A stretch of 64,000 nucleotides of DNA, from NCBI GenBank assembly GCA_030765045.1, contig CM060974.1, positions 48,670,839-48,734,838 on the forward strand. The letters run 5' to 3'. The notes beneath the pieces are model-generated. The model was not told the DNA's origin, ran no database searches, and saw only the letters and a program-made list of their open reading frames with translations. Source of the DNA: Tenodera sinensis. Lineage: Eukaryota > Arthropoda > Insecta > Mantodea > Mantidae. The position numbers and the translations under genes were made by a program. Positions 1 to 10,745 of this stretch are shown in pieces; positions within the stretch are counted from its first letter, which is position 1, and every line of letters begins with the position of its first letter.

Positions 1-286
1 AGGTGAGAGAATATTAACTGCATCATATGTCCTCTTTTTGGACTCCCTCTAGATCTTATTTTAAATGATTTACTCGTCTGATTTAGTTTTCTTATGGCTG
101 ACATCAACAACTGAAATCAGAAATACTGTAACTCAGAGTTTGCCAACATTTAGTTAAAGCTTTAATTAAATGTCAAAACCTCTGTATTTCATCAGATTAT
201 TACAGTGAATTGTTCGCAAATCTTGCCAACTTAAAAGAAAGGCAGCGACAAATCTATATTACTTCTGAACATGCCTCAAGGCACTT

Positions 287-1560
287 TTGTTTATGCACAG
301 GAGCGCTCTGTGTGTAAGTAACTACTTAGATCCATGCCATGAAATTTTCCTGACTGACGTTAGAATTGTGAGGTCAAGTGAAAAATCTACATACCAAGGA
401 ATTAATGGTTCACCACTCAAAAGTTATTCATTATGGCACTCATTACTAAGTATAGAGCTATTATCTAACAAAGAACTCAGCAATTATTGTGCCGTAGCTA
501 ATTCCTTTAACACATGCTTCCTTAATGTAACAAAAAGAAAACAAACAGATCCTACCCAAACTGAAATGGATTTTAAATTTTAAACACATCACAAAATTAG
601 CTGTAAATTTTAAATGGACCCCACAATTCCCAGAGCGATTGAAGATACTACCTTGTTAAAAAGCAAAACCTCTCATGGTTAGGATGAGACAGGTAGCAAA
701 TGGTTAAAATATCCTACTGGAGTTGAGTAAGCGTCTTAGTCATATATGGAATCATTCTCGTTTGTCAGGGACATTTCCAGAAGAAATGAAAAACAATTGT
801 TAAGGCTTTATACAAAAAGGTAGACAATACCCTGACTTCCAACTATATATTATTCTTAACAGCCTTTTCCTAAAGTAATGGAAATTTTTATACGATAAAT
901 GGATTAAACATCATTCTTGCATTATCCCAGTTTGGATTTACAAATAGCATTTCAACTGAAAATGGTGCACATATGCTAATTTGTGAAGCAGTGGCAGCCT
1001 TGTGTAAAAAAAACTATAATTGGGAATATATTGTGTTCAAGCAGAAGTATTTTATGGTATAGATCACAACCTTTCACTGAAAAGTTAACATTTTAAGGTT
1101 TCAATGAGATTTCCATAAATTGATTCAGATATAACATATCAAACAGAATCCAGAAAACCAGGAAATATGGTTCTGATTCTAAACCAGGGATTGCTACTAA
1201 AGATATCCCCAAGGTTCTATGGTCAGGCTTTTCTATTTTTAATATTTGTGAATGACTTGCCTTGTAAAATCTTAGTAATGGTTCCATAGCTACAACTCTT
1301 TTCAGATTATGCTAGTGTACTTCTGTCTGAAACGTCACATCAGCATATACGAAATGTTGTCAATAAAGCTTTTGAACAGCTCATCATTTAATTTGAAGTA
1401 AGCAAGGCATCATTAAACAACAAAAATCTATATTCAAATAACTAGAGTTTAAACTCTATGGAACTCAAAACAAGCATAAGGAAGTAAATGAGTAAACAAC
1501 CAGAGACAACAATTACTGTATGTGTATGAGACAGAATATACTGTAAGACCCAAAAAGGAA
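287..1560 (+). pseudogene. CR1/Jockey-type LINE reverse transcriptase remnant
   Basis: Decayed piece of a non-LTR retrotransposon polymerase. The first open stretch (287-583) carries the segment that normally precedes the RT, with ANSFNTCFLNV near residue 72. RT motifs follow in shifting frames: KKVDNTLTSNY around 820-850, then QFGFTNSISTENGAHM at about 928-975, then an eroded PQGS box around 1200-1215 followed by an NDLP-like remnant. Several stops and frame changes separate these blocks, so no protein is made. No endonuclease part and no 3' tail were recognised. The clade call rests on the QFGF...STENA-type motif and is tentative. Confidence 0.6.
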
Positions 1561-2569
1561 ATCATTTATGTAAATATTTATTGCAAATGTAATTTATTTT
1601 TGGTGTTGATACAAATTAGTTGAGTAACAAAAACGTGTTGCTATTTTTCATTGTTAAGAAAAATAAGTTTGTTTAAAAACGTCATAAATGTTAAGTTTCA
1701 CATTTAAATTTAGTATGTATAAATAAAAGAATCGTATATATTTAATATTAAAAGCGAAGGGAGAATAGCTAAAGATAGCTTCCCTAACAATACAGGAACT
1801 ATTTAATGTGGGAAAATATAAAACGAAAGCATACGCGGGTATATACTAAAAATAGCGTCAAAAAGTAATGCTAAAATTGTTAATGGTGTCAGTATGGTAA
1901 AGATATGTAGACGTATTTTTGCAACGCTAGTGGATACGCATCTAAAAAACCTGTGTAAAAGTGAAAAGACATCAAAATAATACAAAAAGGAGTAACAAAA
2001 CTCAATCTTATAACAAGCGTAAAAAGAGACGGAAAAGGTGCTAATAAAGTGGTATATATAGTGAAGTTACATCGCATGTTTATTCATTCCACCTAGTACC
2101 ATGCCCTGAGAGAAATAACAGTCTCATAGCCCAACACCAAGCTACAGTTATATTTAAAAACAGCACCAAATGGCTTACCCAAACATGGAGCACGAATTTT
2201 GGGTGGAATGAAAATCTACGGGAAATGAACTTACGCGAAATACCAAGTGACGTCAAATCTACGCGCGGAAAAGGAAGAAGACGCCATTGAACAATCCACT
2301 GAAATTTAAGGCTCTGCAAACGTTATCAAGCTGGAATCAACGGGGGAAGTGCCTACAAATGCCGACGAACGCCTGTCCATCGACGCAGAGTACATCAAAG
2401 AATGTCTAGTCAAGCCACCCGCCCAGGGGATGCACGTAATGAAATAAATCAACGAGGAAAAAGTACAACCAAAAATTTTTATTTTAACATTCACTTTATT
2501 TTTATGTTACTGCAAAGCGACAAAATAGTAGGACTTATAAGTCCAAGTGAACTGAATTAAAAAACGAAA
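1561..2569. other. No gene recognised
   Basis: AT-rich to about 2080, then a more balanced stretch to about 2460. The short ORFs here have no recognisable motif. The 2080-2569 part could be leader sequence of the coiled-coil ORF that follows, but nothing proves it. Confidence 0.4.
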
Positions 2570-2940
2570 ATGTCGCAAAAAGGAAATGAAGTAGAAATAG
2601 GGGAAGGGGCAGATAAGCTTAGTTATAAGATAGAAACAGAAAGTGAAGAAGAGTTAGTAATAGGAAAAGACAAAAGGTTACTAATGATCATGTTTGAGAA
2701 ATTAGAACAAAGTTTCGGTCAGAAAAGGGAGGAAGTGAGGCAGGATTTAGAGCAAAAAAAAAAAGATATATATATATATATATAGGTCTGAAAATGGAGG
2801 AAGTGAGACAGGTCTTAGAGCAGAAAATAGAACATAATAGGAAAGAATTAGAGCTAGATTTGGGAAAGAGAGTAGAATTAGGAAGACAAGAGTGTGAAGA
2901 AAATATGAAAGTAATGGAAACTGTAGAATTAAGTATCTTC
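2570..2940 (+). pseudogene. Coiled-coil ORF fragment, possible gag-like N-terminus
   Basis: Two consecutive open stretches (2570-2785 and 2794 to about 2940) encode a very charged, Glu/Lys-rich helix-forming protein with an internal repeat: EVRQDLEQK and EVRQVLEQK. A short (TA)n tract at about 2767-2784 separates them and ends the first frame, so the original ORF was probably continuous. Heptad-like spacing suggests a coiled coil. Charged coiled-coil N-termini of this kind occur in arthropod LTR-retrotransposon gag ORFs, but no nucleocapsid, protease or LTR is visible. At about 2940 the frame runs into the stem-loop repeat on the other strand, which has probably truncated it. Confidence 0.3.
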
Positions 2941-3047
2941 CGGGCTGTTATGCCGTGGTCTGCTGGAGATGTGTCTTCCAGACGTTTCGTTTACAACTGC
3001 GGTAAACATCCTCAGTGGTGTTGTCAAAGTCTCCTCGTAGAAGGTAT
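2925..3047 (-). ncRNA. Hammerhead-like stem-loop repeat, copy 1 (Penelope-associated)
   Basis: Read on the minus strand, this repeat has CTGAGGA (3015 down to 3009), one extra T, the stem GTTTAC...GTAAAC around a 7-nt loop, then GAAACGTC ending at 2981. CTGANGA, stem II, GAA and NUH is the order of the hammerhead ribozyme core. A 3-bp stem I (CCA before CTGAGGA, TGG after GTC) is possible. The extra base before stem II departs from the consensus, so activity is doubtful. Homologous copies lie at 41.59-41.70 kb, next to a Penelope-like GIY-YIG coding end, and at 63.59-63.69 kb. Hammerhead motifs are known from Penelope-like elements. Confidence 0.5.
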
Positions 3048-3316
3048 CACTTCTGGATGGAATGCAATACTTCCTCTACCTACTGTGTACCTTGTAGAGA
3101 AAATAAAGTGAATCACAGCTGAAACATTATTTTTACCTATCTCATTATGGCTTGACCAGTTTTGAGAGCTACTTGCAGCCATGAATAGAGACCATCTGGC
3201 TCATGGTGGCGACATCCAGCAATGACATGATCAACTTCCTTTGTGGATTTGGTGGCGACAAATCAAAATTCATTGGAGTTAACATTACACAATTAAAATA
3301 TAGTAATATTGTTCAG

Positions 3317-3612
3317 TTGACCACCTCTATAGCACAGTTGGTAGCACATTTGCCTTTGGCACAGAGGACCTGGGTTTGATCCCCAGTACCAGCATGGGGA
3401 TTTTTCCCCAGCCGGGAGATCTGGCACTCAGCCTCATTAGGTCCCAAGGTGCAACTGAGGAGCCTCTTTATGGAGAAGTAGCAGCCTCCTCCAGTCGAGA
3501 AGGCTGCATAACTGGCTAGGAGTGTGACCATGCAGTGCTGCACCCCACCAATGATACCTGTAGTGGGTAAAGGTGCAGCTGGATGACAAGATTTGATAGA
3601 AGGTTACTTTAC
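3317..3612 (+). mobile_element. tRNA-headed SINE
   Basis: About 295 bp with a tRNA-like head. A box A-like TAGCACAGTTGG lies at about 3330-3341 and a box B-like GGGTTTGATCC at about 3372-3382. The body is GC-richer than its surroundings and runs through CAGCCGGGAGATCTGG to a T-rich end near 3612. Boxes A and B are the internal RNA polymerase III promoter of tRNA-derived SINEs. Target duplications were not clear, so the ends are approximate. Confidence 0.65.
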
Positions 3613-5748
3613 TTTTAATATTGCTTGCTTGTAATAATTTGTGAGCATTTATTTAGATATGCAGCTTAGGAAACATACAACTTTCAGTCTGTAACATGGA
3701 TCAAATTACTTTGTAGTTGAAGTGAACTTAAAGCCAGTCTTTCTTTTCTAAATAAAATAATCTACATTGTTCAAGTTCATGATGATAACTGGACAACTAC
3801 AAGAGGCAACACGCCTTTTAGTCAGCAGAAGAGGAAGAATGCCTGATGGAGAGGATCATAATTCATGTTTTATCTAGGAGATTATTATATCAAATAAAAA
3901 ACCACTGACAGAGTGATCATTTTATCTACTCAGTCATAATTCATGTGCTGCCTATACAGATGTCCAGGCTACAAGCGATATAAAGCAGAAGCAGCAGATA
4001 GGGTAAGGGGATGGTGCGGCTGAGAGGGGAACACATTGCAACATTCCCTGGTTTAGCAATGGAAGTTAATGTTTCACTTCTTTTCTCAATTTTTCAACAA
4101 ATCTATTGTCAAAGGAAATGACTAAGTGAACAGGCAGTTCTATATGTAACATTGCTATATAGAATTGGGATATATTCTTCACCATTCTGTACTCTATGTG
4201 ATCTGCAAGAGGAAATGAGCCAAGAGCACCTTCAAATATGCCCAGCCACTTCTAGCACCCGCACCATCCATCAGAGAGCAAGAGGATTAATGACTTCATT
4301 GTCAGAAATCCAGCATTAGCTAACAACATATGTAACACTGTAAAAAAAAGTGTCACTTATTTTTACTGTTTTCACTAAACTTACAATTGGTTTTTGTCTG
4401 CTAAAGCTCAACATGGCAACTTCATACGGAGGGCATGATTGTCATATCTCTACTATGTTCCGTCTCATGTGTGTCCAGCTCTGGACCAAATAGTTGGAGA
4501 TTAAAGTGTGACAAAGTGAGTTAGCTGATTATTAGTAGTTCACTTTAGTGTGCTGTATTATTAGCACAAATGGAAAAATTCTCCAGTGTTAGAATGTGAA
4601 GAGTTTGTAAAGTGTGCCACAATGTTGCAACACGCAATGCCTCAAACTAGGAAGTTGCCATGAGAGGGGTAGTAGTGTAGCCTTGGAGGGGCCCACCCCG
4701 CTATGCTGCACTATGTATATATAGTCACATCAACTTAATTGCTTCCCCATCCCACAACCTTCGACACTTCACTAATGAGGGTAGCTATATACAACCAAGG
4801 CTTTAGTTGGGCCAGTACTCACCAGCACTAAGCATCAGTAGTTATACAACTGCCCAAATATAGTACCGCATGTTTTAAAACCTGCAAGTCTACGGCGGTA
4901 TGGAGTGGCTCTTAAAACACCAGTCATATAGATGTTTAAAAATTAATATAAACTTACTAAATCCGTCATGTAATTGACTGAACATAATCTCATATGATAT
5001 ACCTAATAATGGTGAGAATGTTGCAGCAAGATATTTCTTTTTGTCGTAGGTTACAATGGACAATAAAGAAAAACACACTTCAACAATAAGTTCACCTGAT
5101 GTAGCGATTGTCGTCTGCTTGAAAAAACTAGTTTTGGTATTGTTGAAAGACATTTTTCCATAAGGCAGAAATTGTTTATCACCCTTCTTATTATCCCTTT
5201 ATCAAAATCGTTGAGACCCATTTTGGCTTGTTCCTTTTTCTTATTTTATTGGGAGTTTCAAATAATGGTTCACCAATACCTTTTTTTTTCTACGCCTCAC
5301 GACGTATCCAAGTTAATGTCATCTTACAAATTCCTACTACCACAGACACACATTCTCTCACTTTTTTAAAATCTACAATAAATGTTTTGGCTTCACTTTC
5401 CTTTTCCATAAATTGCATCACGTTATTTATAACTTTGCGAGTTTGTCTGTGCAGAACTTTGTGTGATACTTTATTCATCTTAACACAAGTAGCTATGTAT
5501 GTAAAAGTGCACTGGCACCACTACCTGACCAAATGCACTGACTGTTTTTGGAAAGGATGTACACCCTTTGGTCATGTAGAGGTGAGCAGAAGTGGGGGAC
5601 TCTGACTCTGTGCACCTGTGCGAACCAGACAACTTCCTAGCTTGAGCTATCTGTACATCTGGTTTGTATCGCTCACAGCCTGAATTTCTGTATAGGAAAT
5701 GATTACATCAAATAAAAAATTCTGATGTACTTTCTCTACAAAGCTTAC
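3613..5748. other. No convincing gene
   Basis: AT-rich sequence without recognised repeats. A minus-strand ORF (4890-5153, 87 aa) has a GTAAGT donor-like site inside it at about 4950 but no known domain and no clear acceptor. It could be a chance ORF or an unrecognised exon. Plus-strand ORFs at 5172-5605 overlap each other in different frames and look like noise. Confidence 0.4.
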
Positions 5749-5988
5749 CTTCATGTCACTATAACTGCATTGAGTTTCTGTTGAACTTGTTTGTAATCGC
5801 CATTGTTCATCTTTTATTTCAGTTTCACATTTATTATATCCCAGTACAAGAACTTCTGAAGAAAGTTCCCTCTGATCCAGTGAATGAAGGTGGGAACCCT
5901 CAGCTTCTTCCTCATTTTCTGTTTTGAAATCCATTTTACTATAGTTGCTGCATTTGAACAGTTCTGTTCTTAAACTTCAGTAGGAAGT
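5749..5988 (-). CDS. Host gene exon with start codon (first coding exon, partial)
   Basis: A well-formed exon on the minus strand. A pyrimidine-rich acceptor (CCTTTTCCACAG) precedes base 5988. About 54 nt of 5' UTR lead to an ATG at 5934-5932 in good context (AAAATGG). The open frame runs 62 codons to a consensus donor, AAG|GTAAGC, after 5749. The peptide is acidic and Glu/Ser-rich (starting MDFKTENEEEAEG) with no folded domain. Acidic leaders like this often precede C2H2 zinc-finger exons in insects, and its phase-0 donor would fit the phase-0 exon seen in the zinc-finger gene at 40.9 kb. This gene must continue to the left, outside the window, so it would be a separate paralogue. That link is inference. 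Confidence 0.55.
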
Positions 5989-6429
5989 CTGTGGAAAAGG
6001 ACACACATTATTAGTAATATGAAATATTTCCCTGAGTTTTGCTTGTACACACCTGATTATAACTGCAGGTAAAGTCTTAACCCTGATGCGGGCATGTGGC
6101 AGCATACAATGTCGCCAATTTACTTTTCCTTTAATAATTTCACTAGTGTGCCATACATATAACAATGGTGCTAGACATGCTTTGAAGTGTTTAGTAATGG
6201 GGCAAATTTTACTATTGTTGCATTATGGTACCCTTTGTAACAGCTGTGACCTTTTGTGAAGTGGCAGTGCACGCCTGGTCAGGTAAATAAATGTAGCGCA
6301 GTCACTGTAGAATGTTTTCAGTATCCAAAGGTACATTTTGTGAGTGATTAATACCTAAATGTGGTTGCTTTAGATTACAATTATCTTACTCACAGAAAGG
6401 GACCGATGTGAGAAGAAACTGAGTGTCTT
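5989..6429. other. Upstream intron of the 5.7-kb exon
   Basis: Sequence upstream of a consensus 3' splice site on the minus strand, so probably intronic. No exon or repeat was recognised in it. Confidence 0.35.
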
Positions 6430-8620
6430 CTTCTAGAATCAAATGGACAAGATGGCAGACTCGATAGAATGCTGGATAACATGTGCCATTGAAGACATAG
6501 TGAATATCACGGAAGTAGGATTCTTGAGAAAGGACATGAAAGAAACAATACTGGATGCGGTAAGCACTGTCAGAATCTGTTTTAATGAAATGAAAAACAT
6601 TGTAGATAACAAAAACAAGAAGATGATGAAACCTGATAGAGGTTAAGAGTGGAAAAACAAAGAACACCTCAGAAGGAGACGACAGCTCTACAGAGAGACG
6701 AGTGGCACCATCTCTTGACCCACAGAATTAAATGCCAAGAGAAAACCAGCCCCTAACAATAACTAGCAGAGGAGTTGCGAACAACAATCATAATACAAAG
6801 AGTATAGAAGATAGAATAACAGAAAAAGTAAACCACAAACTCCACAAAATGATGGAAACCCTGACACTAAACCTCAAGGAAATGATACAGTCCTCCAAGT
6901 CACAAACGATTGGCATGAGAATTGCGACATATTAATGCTGAACAAGACCTTCTCAACAAAGGACATACCAATCCCAGGTTTCTACTCTGAACAAATATTC
7001 GCCACCAAACCTTAAAGAGGAAGACCCATACAAGGATTAGCTTGCTACTATAAACCCACAATAGGAAAACTAATAACAACCTATAGAGGAGAAGACGACT
7101 ATGAAGTACTCAAAATTGAAAAACTCAACATAATAGGAACATACATAAAACCCAAAACCCCAATAGAAGTAATAGCCATGACAATGACAGCACTCAAAAT
7201 GACAACCCCCGGATGTAACACCATTATAGCGGGAGATATGAAGTGCAGGATAGACTCAAACAACCACAGGGGAAACGAACTACAAGTGATGACAGAAGAA
7301 GCTTTTACGCTCATAAATAACAAGAATGAAAAGACCCATTTCACTCATAATGGAGGTAGTACTATAGACCTAATTTTCTACAAAGGCCCAGAAATCAACT
7401 TAGTAAACCACAAGATGTGCTACTCAACAACCAATACACCCTGAAGAAACACATTCCTGTAATAGCTCCACAGTTTCAATCTAAGACAACAAACCCACCA
7501 GCAAAAAGAAACACATACATATCAAAGACACGCACACCCTCCATCAACAGCAAACAAAAATGGCTGAACTCAAAGAGAAAATAAAACAAAGTAACATAGA
7601 AGAGGCTGCAAATATAATGGAGAACATCATTAAAAATGCAGCAGCAAGGAAGAGAAAAGCCCAGCCCAGGGAGACAGACCCCCTCAGCCCATTATTATTC
7701 AACGTGGCCACTTACAACATAAAGAAGTTGCTTCAGAGGTAAAGATCTACAACTACGCCGACGACATGCAATGGGAAATCATGATAGAATGGAACTACAG
7801 ACCACAGTATCCGCGCTGGAGAGATGAGCGGACAAGAATGAACTACAAATAAATAAGGAGAAAACAGAACAGAAAAGGAGGCTAGACATCTCAGGAGGGC
7901 AAAATCTATGTGAAGAATGAGCCCCTGCAAACAACCAATCAAGTTAAATACTTTGACGTAACCTTACAGACTACAAGAAATCCACACGAGACAAAGGGCA
8001 ACGGCAGCCACAAAAGCAATACATGGCATCAGAGAACTGACAAAAATATCCCTTAAATCCGCGATGACACTCTTCGACACCAAAATAATACCTATACTTA
8101 CATATGGCCTAGAAGTGACATGGGACAAACTCCACACGAGTGATTTACTCATGCTGGAGGAAGTAAAAGCAGACTACTTGAAGGCAATGGGAGTGTGGAA
8201 GTGCACTCTATTGAGATTGGTCCATCCATTAGTGAGAGAGACCTTCTTGATAGAAGACCTACGGACAAAACTCAACCTCACTTGGACAGGTGTTAGATGA
8301 GAGAAGATATCTGGCCAGAATTCTTCATAACGGAAGCCATGGTAAACCGGACCTGGACTGGCAAGAACCAGAAGCTTAGACACTTCACAACATCGATGCA
8401 TATCACCACAAGATATGTAGGAACAAGACTTTCCATATACCGGGTGACACCTGTGTGTGTGTGTGAACTGTGTGGTGATATATGTATGTGACAGATACCA
8501 AGTCTTAACATGTGCAAACCTGCAGAAATCAGTGATAAACTTTAGTAAAAACCCCTAGCAACCAAGCAATTGCACAACTTGTGCATGCTATTATGATGAT
8601 GATCATTATTATATTCTTCT
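6430..8620 (+). pseudogene. Decayed LINE with ORF1-like helix, endonuclease and RT pieces
   Basis: A mutated non-LTR retrotransposon. The first open pieces (6443-6646 and 6732-6935) are charged and helical, like an ORF1. Endonuclease motifs follow in broken frames: KPKTPIEVIAMTMT, then GDMKCRIDSNNHRGNEL (7178-7330; the GDMN-like acidic motif) and STIDLIFYKGP. The region between endonuclease and RT is mostly deleted. RT pieces appear at 7670-7790: DPLSPLLFNV and YNYADDM, the catalytic YADD box. Thumb-like NQVKYFDVTLQ and a C-terminal Cys-rich end (CELCGD) near 8460-8480 complete the order. Many stops and frameshifts. The clade is not assigned. Confidence 0.6.
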
Positions 8621-8636
8621 AGGATCGTGTGATATC

Positions 8637-8897
8637 ATGTCTTCGACAGCGATACTCAAGGCTACAGAATCTGAACAATTGTGCGATGACTGGAATAAAG
8701 TGAGAGGAATACCCAACAATGACTGCCAGTTTTATATTGGTAATAACCAAGAAATGTTATGGATAGGTATTCCATTACCAGTGCCAGGGAAAACAAAACA
8801 TAACAATGTAATCAAAGTCTTGCCTGGTCCAATTCCCACGATAGAGAAACTTAAAGTTTTCTCAAATTTTTTGATACTGAGATGTTGTTGTGTTTAA
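8637..8897 (+). CDS. Unassigned short ORF split by a SINE
   Basis: An 86-codon ORF beginning MSSTAILKATESEQLCDDW. The last codons come from a SINE inserted at 8884; without the SINE the frame meets TAA within a codon of the insertion point. A TTCTTCTAG acceptor-like site lies just upstream of the ATG, so it could be an exon. The FYIGNNQEMLWIGIPLP segment faintly recalls the N-terminal part of piggyBac transposases, but the match is too weak to call. No function is proposed. Confidence 0.25.
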   Translation: MSSTAILKATESEQLCDDWNKVRGIPNNDCQFYIGNNQEMLWIGIPLPVPGKTKHNNVIKVLPGPIPTIEKLKVFSNFLILRCCCV

Positions 8898-9121
8898 CGC
8901 CCTCTTTTACTACTATGGCACCGCAGGCGGTGACACTGATGATACGTGGAATGAAGATGGAGCACCGGTGGAATGAGATGGTGGGGGAAACCGGAGCACT
9001 CGCATAAACCAGCCCTAACGCCGCTTCGTACACCACGAATACTACATGCGGGTCCCTGGGATTGAACCCGGGCTGCCTAGGTGGTAGGCGAGTGCACAAA
9101 GTGCTCTGCCACCGCGTCGCC
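8884..9121 (-). mobile_element. tRNA-headed SINE with perfect 14-bp target duplication
   Basis: A complete 238-bp SINE. On the minus strand it starts GGCGACGCGGTGGCAGAGC, has a box B (GGTTCAATCCC) about 50 nt in, and ends in a (CAACA)n-type tail at 8884. It is flanked by the direct repeat TTTGATACTGAGAT at 8870-8883 and 9122-9135, the signature of LINE-mediated insertion. A second copy in the same orientation is cut by the right window edge at about 63.86-64.0 kb. Confidence 0.85.
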
Positions 9122-9194
9122 TTTGATACTGAGATAATTCTGTTGTTGCAAACATGAACAGATAGATAAATAACAAGTAATAATTATTTATCTA

Positions 9195-9276
9195 TGCCCG
9201 GTAAGCGGAAGGTCTGTGGTTCAAATCCCAGTTGTGGCATTGAATTTTTAAGTTCCAGTTCTACCTTTCAAACAAC
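9195..9276 (+). repeat. 5'-truncated tRNA-Thr-type SINE fragment
   Basis: Matches the middle of the SINE at 50.1 kb: GGTAAGCGGAAGGTC, box B GGTTCAAATCCC and the start of its body (GTTCCAGTTCTACC). It lacks the box A half. Confidence 0.6.
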
Positions 9277-9484
9277 TAATAATCTGTGAATTGCACAAGT
9301 GATGGAGAGTGCAAAAATACTTCTGCTTCTGAAATAATAGCTCTTTAAGGAGTGCTGTTTCTCACTGCTATGCAAAAGGGAGCATGCACAAATTTATTAG
9401 AGCTGTGGGTATCAAATGGAACAGGAACAACTATTCTAAGAGCAGCACTTAACTAAAAGTGCTTTCTACACACTTTATATTACC

Positions 9485-9799
9485 TTCTCCTGTATGCATA
9501 TAATGGAATCGTTTGACATAATTTTCCCCAACTTAAGTCATGTGACTTGAAAATTTTCACACGTGTCAAAGACCAATGACAATACCATGTCTTTGTTCTA
9601 ATGTCCTGACCAGGATCATCAGGATAAAAAGGTGATCTTGCTAAATTTATCAATGTAACACAATTTTCACCAATTTGAGTTGTCTGATTGACTTGAGAGT
9701 TTCCCCACGTGTCAAAGGCTGAGGACAATACAATATCATGACTTTGTCCTAATGTCCTGAACAAGGTCATCAGGAAAAACATTGCTAAGCTAAATTTAT
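9485..9799. repeat. Imperfect tandem duplication, unit about 158 bp
   Basis: Two adjacent units ending at about 9640 and 9799 share CACGTGTCAAAG, TAATGTCCTGA, CATCAGGA and a terminal TTGCTAA...AATTTAT in the same order. The minus-strand 140-aa ORF across them is explained by the duplication and by the I-like LINE tail next to it. It is not evidence for a protein. Confidence 0.55.
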
Positions 9800-9800
9800 G

Positions 9801-10480
9801 GAGTGAGTGAGTAGGGTTTAAGGGCCCATTGACAGCTAGGTCATTAGGGCCCCAAGTCAAATAGATAAAGAATGGGAAAACTCTACAATACGTAGAACTC
9901 ACAGAATTAAAATGTTAGAGCAGGAAAATTAAAATAGACAAATGTTAAAACAGTTAAAACGTAAAACTGATCTAAAAAGGTAAGTAAAAACAGTTAAAAC
10001 TTAAAAACTGATCCAGAAAGGTAAGCAGTTAAAACAGGAAAACAAGATAGAATGTCCTAAAAGTTCAAAATGAATTCACCATGAAATAAACTACAAGTTA
10101 AACCTGTTTACTGAGGCCAATACTGGCGACAAACATCACACTGTATTTACAGATACCGGGTCACCGCTTAAGATTGGCTTTAGAGTTCAACTCAGGCCAA
10201 AGAACTGGCACCCACAAGTGTATTGTGGACATTCAAGGAGGACATGTGTCACAGAAACTTGAATGCTGCAGGTGGAACAGACAGGCACCTGATCAACACT
10301 GAAAAGGTGTCCAAGCGTGTGTGACCTATTCTCAAACGGGTTAAAATGACTTCTGCCTGCCCAGTATAGTGAACATTAGAATTCCACTATGAACAACACT
10401 AGCAATGCCATTAATGGCAATGACAAAAAGTGTTACACTGAGAATAGACCTCTGGGGTACACCAATAAATCGGTAAATGT
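9801..10480 (-). pseudogene. I-like LINE 3' end, internally deleted
   Basis: On the minus strand an RT block GVPQRSILSVTLFVIAING lies at about 10467-10400, the QG box followed by the LF-AIN segment. An internal deletion then jumps to the Cys/His C-terminus (HVLLECPQYT) and the closing segment LSGDPVSVNTV. The 3' UTR follows, ending in the shared hairpin (GGGCCC...CTAGGTC-type) and an (ACTC)n tail at 9801. The same tail design is seen at 30.4 and 51.8 kb and, in variant form, in the intact I-clade element at 23.2 kb. Dead copy. Confidence 0.7.
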
Positions 10481-10532
10481 CTACAAAATCAGCCATTCAA
10501 GAAAATGAATCAAACAGTGCAATGGATGCAGT

Positions 10533-10745
10533 TTTTATTGCTGATTAAGATTTTGAAAGTTTTATTTGCTGGTCAAGCTTCGTTTTTGATTTATGAGCAA
10601 ATTCTGTACCTAAGATGCAGCGGTTTTTATTTCACTTATGCGCCAGATATTTAGCAAATAAATGTTTATAAATGAGTATAATATATGCTAGAATGACTGA
10701 TATAATGCATTTAAGTTGAAATTGTTGCATAAACACTGCTCAAGT
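10533..10745. repeat. Left flank of satellite, inverted homology to right flank
   Basis: Contains two blocks shared in reverse complement with 12544-12690. Block A (about 10533-10588) includes TTATTGCTGATTA and GGTCAAGCTTCG. Block B (about 10662-10728) includes GAGTATAATATATGCTAGAA. The array begins straight after. Confidence 0.6.
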
